NCBI RefSeq assembly: GCF_000485595.1
Contig: NW_014577075.1
Span: forward strand, 921,999-950,121
Length of the DNA stretch: 28,123 nt
Reading direction: 5' to 3'
Source of the DNA: Priapulus caudatus
Taxonomy: Eukaryota; Priapulida; Priapulimorpha; Priapulimorphida; Priapulidae
This document shows, piece by piece, positions 1-28,123 of the stretch. Position 1 is the stretch's first letter; each line of letters begins with the position of its first letter. The notes beneath the pieces are model-generated. The model did no database searches, was not told where the DNA came from, and was given only the letters and a program-made list of their open reading frames with translations. A program made the position numbers and the translations under genes.

Positions 1-370
1 AACTAATGTTTACAACTCATTGATCAATAATCTATTGATATTATACAATTATTACAATTATACAACAATTACTTTCAGTAATTTAGTATGCTAATTTGGG
101 TTATACATAAGCTAATGCTGCTTGAGTATCAACTGGTCTCTCTCCACAATGACATCATTCTCATTAACACAAAGTTGGAGAAGAAAAAGAGTCCAAATGG
201 CAGTGTGCGGCATACCATATTTTTGACATCTATCCTTAACAGAGTAAAATAAAACAAAAGTACCTTTAATTATGAAACTGGTTTACAATACATTCAATTA
301 TGTTCAATTACATATACAATTGTATTCAATATGAAGAAAAAATACATGCAAAACTTTACTCGAAAGTTTG
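1..370. other. AT-rich flank beyond the glycerol kinase 3' end
   Basis: No open frame, RNA gene or repeat that I can support. It is low-complexity AT-rich sequence downstream of the predicted GK cleavage site. Confidence 0.5.
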
Positions 371-385
371 AGAGCAGGAATTTTT

Positions 386-391
386 TTTATT
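386..391 (-). promoter_or_regulatory. Poly(A) signal AATAAA of the glycerol kinase gene
   Basis: The plus strand reads TTTATT, so the minus strand has a canonical AATAAA about 165 bp past the stop codon at 557-559. Cleavage would fall near 360-375, giving a short 3' UTR. This supports ending the gene in the exon at 557-654. No transcript evidence is available. Confidence 0.55.
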
Positions 392-556
392 AGGTTACGC
401 TACATCTGCTCTACCTACAGACCTAGGACATTGCCCCAAAAAATAATCAAAATATCTTTACACCAAGTTATCTGTTCATACAGCATGAAAGAAATTTACA
501 GAATAGCTCACAATACTGTGTAGATAGAGTGAAACACACCTGTCCTGCATGCAACT

Positions 557-18941
<18,385 letters not shown>

Positions 18942-19237
18942 CAAAAACAACACTGAAAGTTGTGATGTATCATGGGAAATTTACTTTCTCGTTACTGGTC
19001 ACTTGTTTTGCTCATTTTGTTGTTTTGGATATTTCTTATTTGTCATGATAATAAAATACTGATTTACCCATTAATAGCGTTTTTAATTTATAAATAATAT
19101 ATAATTGATATTAGAGGTTTTAAATTTATTCTTATGTGGCATCATATAAAATTGTATTACAGTTTCTACAACACCTAATTCGTTTTTAATAAGTTTTCAA
19201 TTATTTGCGAAAGAGGGCAGGACATTCACAAAACACA
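18942..19237. promoter_or_regulatory. Putative bidirectional promoter between GK and UBLCP1
   Basis: 296 bp separate the divergent start codons, so both 5' UTRs and core promoters (or an unseen 5' UTR exon) must fit here or start inside it. The sequence is AT-rich with no CpG island. A TATAAATA at 19089-19096, 142 bp upstream of the UBLCP1 ATG, is a possible TATA-like element, but AT-rich DNA yields these by chance. Confidence 0.6.
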
Positions 19238-22200
19238 ATGGCGGCCCCTACAAATTTAGTAGTAAAGTGGGGAGGCCAACAGTATAATATTAAGAATCTG
19301 CAAGAAAACTGTACAATTGCCGACTTAAAGCTTGCTATAGAGAAAGAAACTAATGTTTTATCAGAACGACAGAAACTTCTTGGCTTGAAGTACAAAGGTA
19401 AATTTCTAATAGCCTACCAAAATTTCAAAACAAGTCAATTGCCTAACATTGTAACAAACAACGGAGTTGCTGGAGGTACGGCAGCCGTATCTACAATTTA
19501 CGAGGCTGCAGGTACGGCAGTCTATTTGTGCATGCGTCGCTTTCCCACAAAATAATGCCGTTGGAAATGAATTTACGATTTAAGAGTTTTGATGAGCTAG
19601 AAAACACTCGACCCTCGTATTATTACTATTATTACTAATACTATTACTATTAGTATTACTATTAGTATTGCTCAATCATAGGGTCTATGTCCCCCAGGGT
19701 ACTGCCGGAACGTACCCTTGGTACGGTCCGGTATACCGGAACGTACCCTGGAAACTATCTGATATGGTTAGGGTTAGGGGTAGGGTTAGGGAGTAGGCAT
19801 AGGCGACTCCCTAGACTCGTTAGTGGAGTAGGCGAGGTACGGTCCGACATATTAGATAGTACCAGGGTACGTTTTGGTATACCGGACCGTACCCAGGGTA
19901 CTTTCCGGCAGTACCCTGGGGGACATAGACCCTCTCAGCATTAGTATTAGTACGGTATTAAGTATGAAAATGAACATTATTGGGCCAGCTAGCCCGTCAG
20001 TTCAAATGCAAAAGATTGAAAGCAAAGGGTTATGCACCATAGATTAATTGGATACTATGACACTCATATATAACTATAAGATAGCCGAGCCGGTTTGGAT
20101 TTAGTGTTAGGTTTAGATTTAGGGTTAATACATAATCCAGAGAGACATGATACAAGATTGCGTGGCACAGCTTTGCTGTAGATCCTGAGCGCTGCGCGCG
20201 GATGGACCGCGGCCAGCATTCGCGGGATAATGACGCAACGGCGACCGGGGGATGTTCAAGTATGAAGCGCTGGAACCGCAGTGGAGACGTGCGCGCAAAT
20301 TCGACGGCCGCGCACGTCTCCACAGGCGGTCAGCGGAATGTCTGATCGATTTCGTAAGATGGACAAATGATTATATATTCGACGGATAACTTGTAGGAAT
20401 TGAGGAATTATAAAACCGTAAAAAAATGGTCAGTGCATTACTCCACGATTAGCTGAAAGTCAAAAAGATATCGAATTAAATATGACCAAACAAATACAAT
20501 GTTATAGACATCTCACAAACAAGAAAAGGATAGAGAATTATAATGGCAACCAAGTATTAAAAAAATGCACAACATATTCATACTAGGGGATTTAATTAAT
20601 GATATAAGGAGGTTATAACGATATGTATAAGAGTCCGAACTTAAAAATGATAGGTTCATGATGAGGGACAATATTATCGTGGGCAGAAGAGCAAAATTAA
20701 TGAAAATCAATAACTATAAGAACAAGAGTAAAGATTAACGAATGCATGCAGTTTGACCTTCCTTCCTAAATAAACAGTGAAAGATGGACTAAACTTAAAG
20801 GGAGCAGTAGCCTCTAGATTTTACCTGGCATAAAACTGACTTACTGATAAAAATCGTCGTATATCCCACACGTATTTTTGACGCGGGCATATCTAAATTT
20901 CATTGTTAACATAATTAGCACAAAACGCTACGAAAATTTGAACGGCAGCCACTGACACCACGCGACCGTGCTGTCACCGACTAAAAAGGTTGCGTATTTG
21001 AACATGAAATTTTTGCATGTTATCAGACCGAGGCTAATTCACAAAAGTGCATATTATATTCATTATACCTAATGCTATTTAACCGAAGACGATAATTCAT
21101 TTTAGAGGCAAATTTATCCATATTAATTACCTGAAACTAATACTTTCGTTATTAAAGATATTAGCAATACGCTTGGTTTGCTTTAAATGAATAAATTAAG
21201 AAACACCTCGTTCTGTAGCCACTTGACTGAAAAGTGTTTTGCGCCAGCACTAATCAGATCATACGCTTTGAGTGGTGCCACGTCGTTGTAATCTAAACTG
21301 TATCAGTTAGTGGTTAAAACAATGTTTTTAAATATATTTCTACTAAGTGATTGAACCATGGAAACTTTTTATACTAGCGTATTTAACCTAATTAACTGAA
21401 AATACCGCTAGAACCATAGAGTAAAACTAATCCTATTAACTAAGAAGAAGTAAAAAATGTTGAGGATTTCCAAAATGAGTGCCTGCGCCAATAATAATAA
21501 CACAGCAGGAAAACTACGCGAAAGGCATTAAAGAACGATGAAACTCCAAAGAGAAACGATAACGGAAGAAATGACAATAAAAGATAACACATTATATTTC
21601 TATACGTATAGCATTGTGGTAATACATAATAAAAAGCGCAATTATTTTAATTGAAAATTCGCCAATATTTACTTAATAAACAACACCGGCAAGAGATGCG
21701 CTAGTGGCAAGTGTAAACATTATCTCGGAATTTGGTGCCTCGAACATTAAATTGTGTGTGTTTATTCGAATGTTTAATGAATGACGCACTCGTTACACGT
21801 TCAGCGGAACAGCAAAGTAAAAATGGCAAGAATATATTTTCCTGTTCGATTATCGAAATACATCGCGGACATTTCATTTTTACAAAAAAGAAAACAGGCG
21901 GGGAAAGAACGCGTCCACGTCGGTGACCGGCCAGATTCATGCCCATCAAGGAAGAAGGCGGGGCTTAATTCTTATTACGGAGATGCTACAAATGCAAACA
22001 AAAGTACGTAGCTTGTGCGCCTAATAACGACGTGTTATTTATTCGTTTTTTGTGCAAATCTCTATCGTAGGAAACCGTTCATAAGCCTAGCAGAATGCCT
22101 TAGTCTCGTGAGATCGAGCGATTACCGTGGCCGTAAAGGTATTAATAAGCTAAAATTAGTATATAAGGGGAGCGAGCGTAGACTGTGATTGGAAGACAAA

Positions 22201-22825
22201 AGTGTCAATCCCGGCGAGACGCACTCGGATGCAGATGGCGCGCTTATGTCCTAGACAGTGATATCGGAGTCAACTGGAGAGCGACGCATGCTCCATTATG
22301 GACTGCTGTACCGCAAAGCACCCGTAATTGGAGAATGTAGGGCTGCCGCACCTCCAGCCATGGCCAACAAACAAATCACATCCATCCTATCAAATCCTAA
22401 TATTAGCACGCGTCGTGTATGTCTTCGATCTTTCAAATGGCTATACATAATACAGAAAAGTATGAGAAAAACAGGTAAAAAATATTTGCAGCATCCCTGG
22501 CCGGGTGAGCCCATGGTACAAAAGACACAATCCAGCAAAGTGCGTGCGTGTGTATCGTGATTCGTGTCGTGATCGAACACATTCCTTCTTGGCTTGGAGT
22601 CGGTATTTGCAAATTTTTTGCTAGAGGAATTTTGGTTATATATTGTTGTGTAAGGTTGTGCCTGAGTCATATTTTGCGAGGTAATTCTTATTTAATCCGC
22701 AGTGTTCGACGTGAGAAGTGATCCTTGTATTGGACCAAGTAGAACAGTTGCAACTTTTGTTTTATACCACAATGTGACATGCTCTGCACATTAAACATTT
22801 TGCAGCTATAACTGTACGATGTGTG

Positions 22826-22859
<34 letters not shown>

Positions 22860-22948
22860 TGTGGTGGTGTGTGGTAAGTGTGATGTGATGTCGTGGTGAT
22901 TGGCGATCTGAGTGGCATGTGCGCGTGAGCGTGTTGAAGCGGTGTGCA

Positions 22949-22981
<33 letters not shown>

Positions 22982-25900
22982 GTGCGTGTGTGCATGTGTG
23001 GCTGTGTGCGTTCATGCAATAATGGATGCATAAACAATCATCTAACGTAATGTGTGGTCAGGCCCCAAAGGCAGTTATGAGAAGAGAATATATGTATTAT
23101 TCATGTTTATATTGAAACTTTTTCCAATGTGCAGGAAAGCCACCAAGTGATGATATCCTATTGTCTGATCTGAAGTTGAAGCCGGGTAGTAAAATCATGA
23201 TGATGGGAACAAGAGAAGAAGAAATAGTTAGTAACCTCAATGTTTAATGTCATAAATAAAAAATAAATAAATAAATATATATGTATATTCTATATTCATA
23301 TATTCATATTCATTAGTCTATGATTAGTCTATGGAAGTTAAGATTTCCTTAGACCAAACCAGATCCTACTTTGTACATTGTTTTTGCATTAATGAATACA
23401 ATGATGTATTAGTTCCCCAGAACCATAGTGGTTATTTGTGACTTAAACATATAATATAATTATATATATTATATATATATATATATGCATAAAATATAAA
23501 GTCACGAACAGGCATAACTATTGTATAATGATCTTTATTTTATGAAAACACTCATAAAGAATTACAAGTTCTATATAGTTTATATTAAGTAATAATGTTG
23601 CTATAATCTTTCACTGTGTTTTTTATGAATAGGCTGATGCTAATGAAGCTCCGAGTGACACTGTCGAAGTTGTAGATGACTTTGATATTGAAGATGAAGA
23701 GGTCTTAGTGGAGAATAGGTAATATATTTACTTTGATATTGTGTGAAATTACACATAACATCCCAGTTTCTTTGTGTAGGAAGCCATGACTCAGTTATTT
23801 TTATCTGACCAAAGAGTTTCTTTTATTACTGTTTATTATTGTACATTCCTGATAAACAAGTTACGAGTCCAATAGTTATCTAATTCTTAAAGTAGTTACT
23901 ATATTTATCATTGTGTCAATGATTCATAAGTCAATGTATTGCTGCTTGCCTCATGCATATATAACTTGTGGACAGAGAAGAATTTCTGGCAAAGGTTGGG
24001 CGAAGAGTAAAAGATCTGAAAGTTGATATTCTCAACGAACCACGACCAGGAAAGAAACTACTGGTCCTGGATGTTGACTATACACTGTTTGGTAAGAATC
24101 AATGAATCTGTTTAGAAACCACTTTGTTTAATAACAACTAAATTTAAAATTGGCTTGCGTCGTGAATGTTTAAGTTGATGTTGATAACTGTAGACAGAGT
24201 TGGATGTTTGAATAAGTTCACTGAATTTCATGGCATTGCTAAAAGTGTGTTATTTTATGATAAACCCATTTTGTTAACCAGTTAGAATCAGTGCTGACAG
24301 CTGCTGATCTAGGTGATTTGGTCAAGATGTAGTTGCTTGGTCTTGTCACTAGATAACAGGGACAACATTGTGTACAAACTGTCTGATGTCTACAACAATC
24401 TCATAAAACCCAAGACCTGTCTGCTTGATCTGAGTGCTGCTACGAACACCACTTGATTTATATCTGGCTCCTACTCTTCCCAGTAGGCAGTCACCTACTG
24501 CCATCTGGTGACAAGCCCAGGCAACTTTATTTAGTTTTAAAAAGACAACCAAGTTTAGTTGTCATAACTGTTCAATTGCTAACAGGTTGCATGGATTAAC
24601 GTGAAATAAATTATTCTTTATAATTGCAATTAAGTGCTTTCATAATTTACAGTAATTGGCATATTGAGTTTCCTAACTAATTTTATTACATTTTTTATAA
24701 CACTGGTTATGTGCAGATCATAAGTCAACAGCAGAATCTGGTTATGAGCTGATGAGGCCATACCTGCACGAGTTCCTAACGTCAGCTTATGAGAACTATG
24801 ACATTGTGATATGGTGTAAGTATCAGCTTTCATCAATAATTGCATTCAAACATAGCGGCCATCTGCCGACTCTAGCGGTATTATACCTAACCCTGCTTCT
24901 AAATGAACCGCAGCAATGGCTCAATGGTAGAGTGCTCGCCTCGCATGTGGAAGGTCGGGGGTTCAACTTCTGGCCGGGTCATACCAAAGACTTGAAAAAT
25001 GGTACACACGGCTTCTCTGCTTAGCATTCAGCAAATAGAGACAGAGTGTGGCAAGTTAACTCGCAGTGCTACCAGTGGACTAACCCCCTACTGTAGCATT
25101 TACTGTGAAAGCAGCTGCAGGGCCTCAGGGTTACTGAAACGGAGATAGGCACCGCCCTATGCGCCATATAGGCGCGGGAAGGATTTAACTTGACTAACTA
25201 ACTGCTTCTAAATAAGACAAGAAAAGGTCTTATTACCACAAGGGGAAGCTAGTAGGGCAATGGTTTTAAACTGTGTAGTTGTGCTGCTATGTAGAAAGGA
25301 TCTTTTGTTGCCATATGGCCGATGATCTGAGTTGTCATGTCATGCTATCATGTGACCTATATTTGCTCTCATGCCATCATTATCCAAAGGCATACCAAAA
25401 TGCCGTTTTCGAATAGTACTTTGTTTGAGCAAATATAGGTTTGATAGCCATCTTTAGAGTAGTATGAATAACGTCATTCTTAATATACTATTGATAACGT
25501 GGATCTTCAGGAAAATGCCAGTAAGGTATTATTCATTGTATTTTTTACAATATTTTGTTTAATAACAAAACTGTTTTACAATTATTGTGCAAAAGCATTT
25601 TTATCTCAGCTTCAGCATTATAACTACAACTGTGTACTAAATAATACATTGTTTTAATTGTTTTCTAGTATTAACAATTTGAAAAAATTGATTCAGCGAT
25701 AAGGAATTCTTATGGGTTTATGTACAATACAAATGTTTCGTTACATAGATACATAGATACAATATAAAACAGAGATGAATGAAACATCTCACTATTAAGC
25801 AAAAGTCTCTCTCCATATAGCTGCGACAAGTATGAAGTGGATCCAAGCAAAAATGCAAGAGCTGGGCATAACACGGAACACCAATTACAAGTTGACATTT

Positions 25901-27361
25901 ATGTTGGATAGCTCGGCTATGATAACAGTTCACACGCCTAAGTATGGCGTAGTACAGGTAAGCTGTAGAATAAGGGTTTGCAGATGCTGGGAACATGAGA
26001 AGCCAATAAACATAAATTTCTACTCCTCACTAATTGTAATACGGCTCAAGACTTTTCTGGATTATGAAGAGCTTCTGAGAATGTTACTCTAAAAATTTCC
26101 ACTTGCTCTTTTTTTTAAATAGCACGAGGACAAATTTCCATAACCTGGCCTTCATAACTTGGGGAATGGCTAGAGATAGCCTAGAATATACCACTATTGA
26201 GTTTGGGAGATAGCTTTAGCTCATGTGTCTACTTCGTGCTAGGTAATATTGGATAAAAGCCTAACCTGTGAACCAGTGATTCTGATAACGGGTTTGGTAA
26301 GTGGCTTGTACTTTAACTAATTCCATAAAGACCGGACGAATATGGCTTCCAGGTGAAACCTCTCGGTGTTATATGGGGAAAGTTTGAGCAGTACAGTAGC
26401 AGAAACACGATCATGTTCGATGACGTCAGACGCAACTTTCTAATGAACCCAAACAATGGATTAAAGGTAAGGCCCTGCATTAGAAGCTATGTGCTAACGT
26501 AAGACTTAACGTGCAGACAGGCACCTTCACAGGCTTTGGAGCTCGTCACAATTATCTCCTCACAACCACATTAACATATAGCATTCGAAGTCTAAAATTT
26601 TGGTTACAATTCACAATGTAACATTACGTGTGTAATGCTGAATTGCCTAACCTGTGTAAAATATGATATTCTCATGTTACGTGGTCACATGCAAAACAGA
26701 TTATTAAAGCATTATAGAGCTGAGAAAATGATGTGGCCATTGTTATCTCCCTTTCTACAGTGAAGGTCTCACTGTTTCGCGTTTTCATTGTAGATACGGC
26801 CATTCAAGCAGGCTCACTTCAACCGAGACAAGGACAAGGAGCTGTTGTACCTGACGAAATATCTAAGGGACATCGCCGCTCATGATGATTTCACTCAGCT
26901 CGACCATAGACGCTGGGAGAGGTGAGTAGTATGTAGTTTAAAATTTAAATATATTTACGAGAAATTGTGACATCGCTGCTTCTGCAAGTGAAGTTCACTG
27001 ATACACTTTGAAAGTTTCAGTTTTTTTTAATTATTGCAATTAAAAATTCGATGTAAAAATTAAGTCGTGAAATATTATAGTTTCAATGACAGCATTCTCG
27101 GGGTTTTCATGTAAAATATATTTTAATTCAACCGAAGACATGTATGTATCAGGGGTTTTAGGCAATTATCTGAATTCAGAAATGGTGATAATTGCTTTGC
27201 AGTGTAAGAAACTATGTATAGCCGTAGTTGATAACCGTGGCCTGCTAACTATAACTTAGTGCAGTCACCAATCTTTCAGGTATAAGCCCTCCAAGAAGTT
27301 AAAGGCAGCTGTGTTGTCACCAGGTGACAACGGTGACGAAGGTGATGCAGCAGATGTGTGA
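19238..27361 (+). CDS. UBLCP1: Ubiquitin-like domain-containing CTD phosphatase 1, 9 coding exons, complete
   Basis: Nuclear HAD-family Ser/Thr phosphatase. In studied animals its ubiquitin-like domain docks on the proteasome base (Rpn1) and it dephosphorylates nuclear 26S proteasomes, restraining their activity. Exons: 19238-19397, 23135-23226, 23633-23718, 23976-24091, 24717-24815, 25821-25957, 26353-26466, 26794-26921, 27280-27361; all joins are in frame with GT-AG borders, giving 337 residues (human about 318). Residues 5-82 are the ubiquitin-like domain ([35 protein letters not shown]). An acidic linker follows (DDFDIEDEE, 103-111 area). The phosphatase domain has the catalytic DxDxT as LDVDYTLFD (144-152), [50 protein letters not shown] and the metal-binding FDD (252-254). 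The ATG at 19238 has A at -3 and G at +4. The tail after WERYKPSKK is an extra acidic Gly/Asp-rich stretch. Head to head with GK; a SINE lies in intron 5. Confidence 0.97.
19618..19672. repeat. TATTAC/ATTAGT simple repeat in UBLCP1 intron 1
   Basis: Run of ATTACTATT and TAGTATTACTATT phrases immediately left of the 19680-19933 element. Similar TTAGTATTAGTA sequence resumes on its right (about 19940-19955), as if the element inserted into the repeat. Confidence 0.75.
19680..19933. mobile_element. 254-bp MITE with about 89-bp terminal repeats and telomere-like core
   Basis: The left arm starts AGGGTCTATGTCCCCCAGGG; the right arm mirrors it for about 89 bp with roughly six mismatches. Each arm contains the self-complementary block GGTCCGGTATACCGG or a variant. 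The centre includes GGTTAGGGTTAGGGGTAGGG (19766-19785). CTCA occurs just outside both ends (19671-19674, 19934-19937) but the flanking 9-mers match at only 5 positions, so the target duplication is unresolved. Lies in UBLCP1 intron 1. Confidence 0.83.
20281..20323. repeat. GC-rich perfect hairpin, 15-bp stem, in UBLCP1 intron 1
   Basis: GTGGAGACGTGCGCG at 20281-20295 and its exact reverse complement at 20309-20323, with a 13-nt loop. It sits in a locally CpG-rich block (about 20185-20335) unlike the AT-rich surroundings. Possibly the end of another inserted element; no RNA family recognised. Confidence 0.75.
20341..22815. other. UBLCP1 intron 1, middle part: no gene seen
   Basis: AT-rich to 21900, then mixed composition. 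Overlapping open frames on both strands at 22258-22670 (100 and 124 codons) have no recognisable domain and no splice context. Nothing else supportable. Confidence 0.45.
22827..22980. repeat. Paired GT/TG microsatellites with GT-rich spacer
   Basis: Perfect TG runs at 22827-22857 and GT at 22951-22980, joined by a spacer also made of GTG, GTGGTG and GATGTGATG phrases. The plus strand is almost free of C and poor in A through the region. It lies 154 bp upstream of UBLCP1 exon 2. Open frames across it (His-Thr repeats on the minus strand) are artefacts. Confidence 0.92.
23250..23310. repeat. AT-rich simple repeat in UBLCP1 intron 2
   Basis: AAATAAATAAATAAATATAT phrases followed by TATTCATATTCATATTCAT. 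A second AT run (TATATAATTATATATATTAT, about 23453-23488) follows in the same 406-bp intron. Confidence 0.75.
24905..25201 (+). mobile_element. tRNA-derived SINE, 297 bp, in UBLCP1 intron 5
   Basis: Flanked by an exact 12-bp target duplication CTGCTTCTAAAT (24893-24904 and 25202-25213). The head resembles a tRNA gene: A-box TGGCTCAATGG (24917-24927) and B-box GGTTCAACTTC (24960-24970), with a CTCGCAT anticodon-loop-like sequence (tRNA-Ala-like). A GGTCATACCAAAGACTT body and unrelated tail follow, ending in TTGACTAACTAA, a short tandem 3' tail. RNA polymerase III-type promoter, no coding. Same strand as UBLCP1. Confidence 0.9.
25356..25439. repeat. Short inverted repeat, 13-bp arms, in UBLCP1 intron 5
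   Basis: CCTATATTTGCTC (25356-25368) and its exact reverse complement GAGCAAATATAGG (25427-25439). Could be a small MITE; no convincing target duplication. Confidence 0.55.
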
Positions 27362-28040
27362 CAGTGATGACAGCAGGTGTGTGTCCATGATGACTAACAT
27401 TACAGATCTGATGACAGTGACACACACAAGTGACATGACATGACAATAACAGCATGAAAACAAGATAAAGCTCTAGCAGTAGGCATAATGACTTTTGAGT
27501 CAGGGTGTTGTGACAAACAGACAAACATTCCAGATCTCTGTGCTGGTTTGAATGAGCTACTTGTACAGTGAGATAGAACTCAATAATCAATGTTATACCA
27601 GATTGACTTACGCTAAACAAAGAAAAACACATTGTTTATCTGCAATATCTTTGACTGTAAAATTGAGGTTTAGTGGAGCGTTCTACTGCAGTTACATGTG
27701 TATATTATTTAATGTGAAAAAACAACTATGGTATTCCATATTTTCAGAATTAAATGCGTTTTGTATATTGAATGCTATTTTCCTTTTCACTAACTGATAG
27801 CACAGGGGAAACAGAAAATATACTATGGCATGGTGGAATATAGTCAACAATACTGGTCAGTCTGTGTTCATCTAGAATGGTATTTAAAGATTTATCTTAG
27901 ATTACCAATGAAATAGGTATGAACTTAATATCTCCTTGTGTATTCATTTTCGTGATGTTTTTCTACCTGCCATTGTATAAAAAATTTAAACACACAATGT
28001 ACCGCAAAGGAAAAATGCATTAAGCTCCCAGACAAAACAG

Positions 28041-28041
<1 letters not shown>
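27362..28041 (+). other. UBLCP1 3' UTR and flank
   Basis: Starts with a GTGACAG/TGATGACAG-rich stretch just after the stop. The only poly(A)-like signal I find is ATTAAA at 27749-27754, about 390 bp past the stop. Open frames here look like chance. Confidence 0.4.

Positions 28042-28123
<82 letters not shown>
28042..28123. repeat. AC microsatellite running off the window
   Basis: 41 uninterrupted AC units, reaching the last base of the window, so the true length is unknown. Confidence 0.97.

Noticed and set aside
19766-19791. Interstitial telomere or chromosome end
   Set aside because: Only about four imperfect TTAGGG units, enclosed within a transposon-like inverted repeat inside a gene.
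22258-22670. Overlapping 100- and 124-codon open frames on opposite strands
   Set aside because: Neither shows a domain or splice context; antisense overlap is expected in GC-richer intronic DNA.
22688-23037. His/Thr-rich minus-strand open frames
   Set aside because: Products of the GT microsatellites in UBLCP1 intron 1.
27925-28119. Cys-Val repeat open frame on the minus strand
   Set aside because: Translation of the AC microsatellite at the window edge.

Overview
The window is animal (metazoan) nuclear DNA. It holds two intron-rich, protein-coding genes that can be rebuilt exon by exon, embedded in AT-rich introns full of small non-autonomous mobile elements. There is no bacterial gene organisation: exons are short (68-203 bp), bounded by GT/GC...AG splice sites, and join in frame. 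Protein similarity to vertebrate orthologues, multi-kilobase introns and a mix of MITEs, a tRNA-derived SINE and microsatellites fit an invertebrate such as a sponge or cnidarian. The species cannot be fixed from sequence alone. An 854-base run of N shows it is a draft assembly.

Minus strand, about 18,941 down to 557: a complete glycerol kinase gene (GK, FGGY carbohydrate kinase family) in 15 coding exons, predicted 527 residues, with a poly(A) signal at 386-391. Two of its 14 introns (introns 3 and 7) use GC-AG splice sites. Intron 1 carries an exact 109-bp duplicate of the intron 1/exon 2 boundary, which creates a truncated decoy exon 2.

Plus strand, 19,238 to 27,361: a complete UBLCP1 gene (ubiquitin-like-domain CTD phosphatase 1, the nuclear proteasome phosphatase) in 9 coding exons, predicted 337 residues. 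The two genes are head to head with 296 bp between start codons, so the space between them should hold both promoters.

The introns hold most of the rest. In GK they carry: a 1.4-kb inverted-repeat element with degenerate tandem ends (4927-6307); a 454-bp TA-flanked MITE (8714-9167); a 2.1-kb composite foldback element built from AAAATC hexamer arrays, with a 6-bp target duplication and the assembly gap inside it (9618-11720); a 605-bp element with a TTA target duplication (11778-12382); two copies of a palindromic element (13236-13317 and 18536-18583); and TA-flanked elements at 14467-14639 and 15220-15541, plus one at 17402-17644. In UBLCP1 there is a long-TIR element with a telomere-like core (19680-19933), a GC-rich hairpin (20281-20323), paired GT arrays (22827-22980), and a tRNA-derived SINE with a 12-bp target duplication (24905-25201).

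The two proteins have unrelated roles: glycerol phosphorylation in lipid/carbon metabolism, and dephosphorylation of nuclear proteasomes. The shared promoter region is the only link visible here. I found no convincing undescribed multi-gene system; the most unusual material is the composite hexamer foldback element, the splice-site features of GK and the palindrome family.
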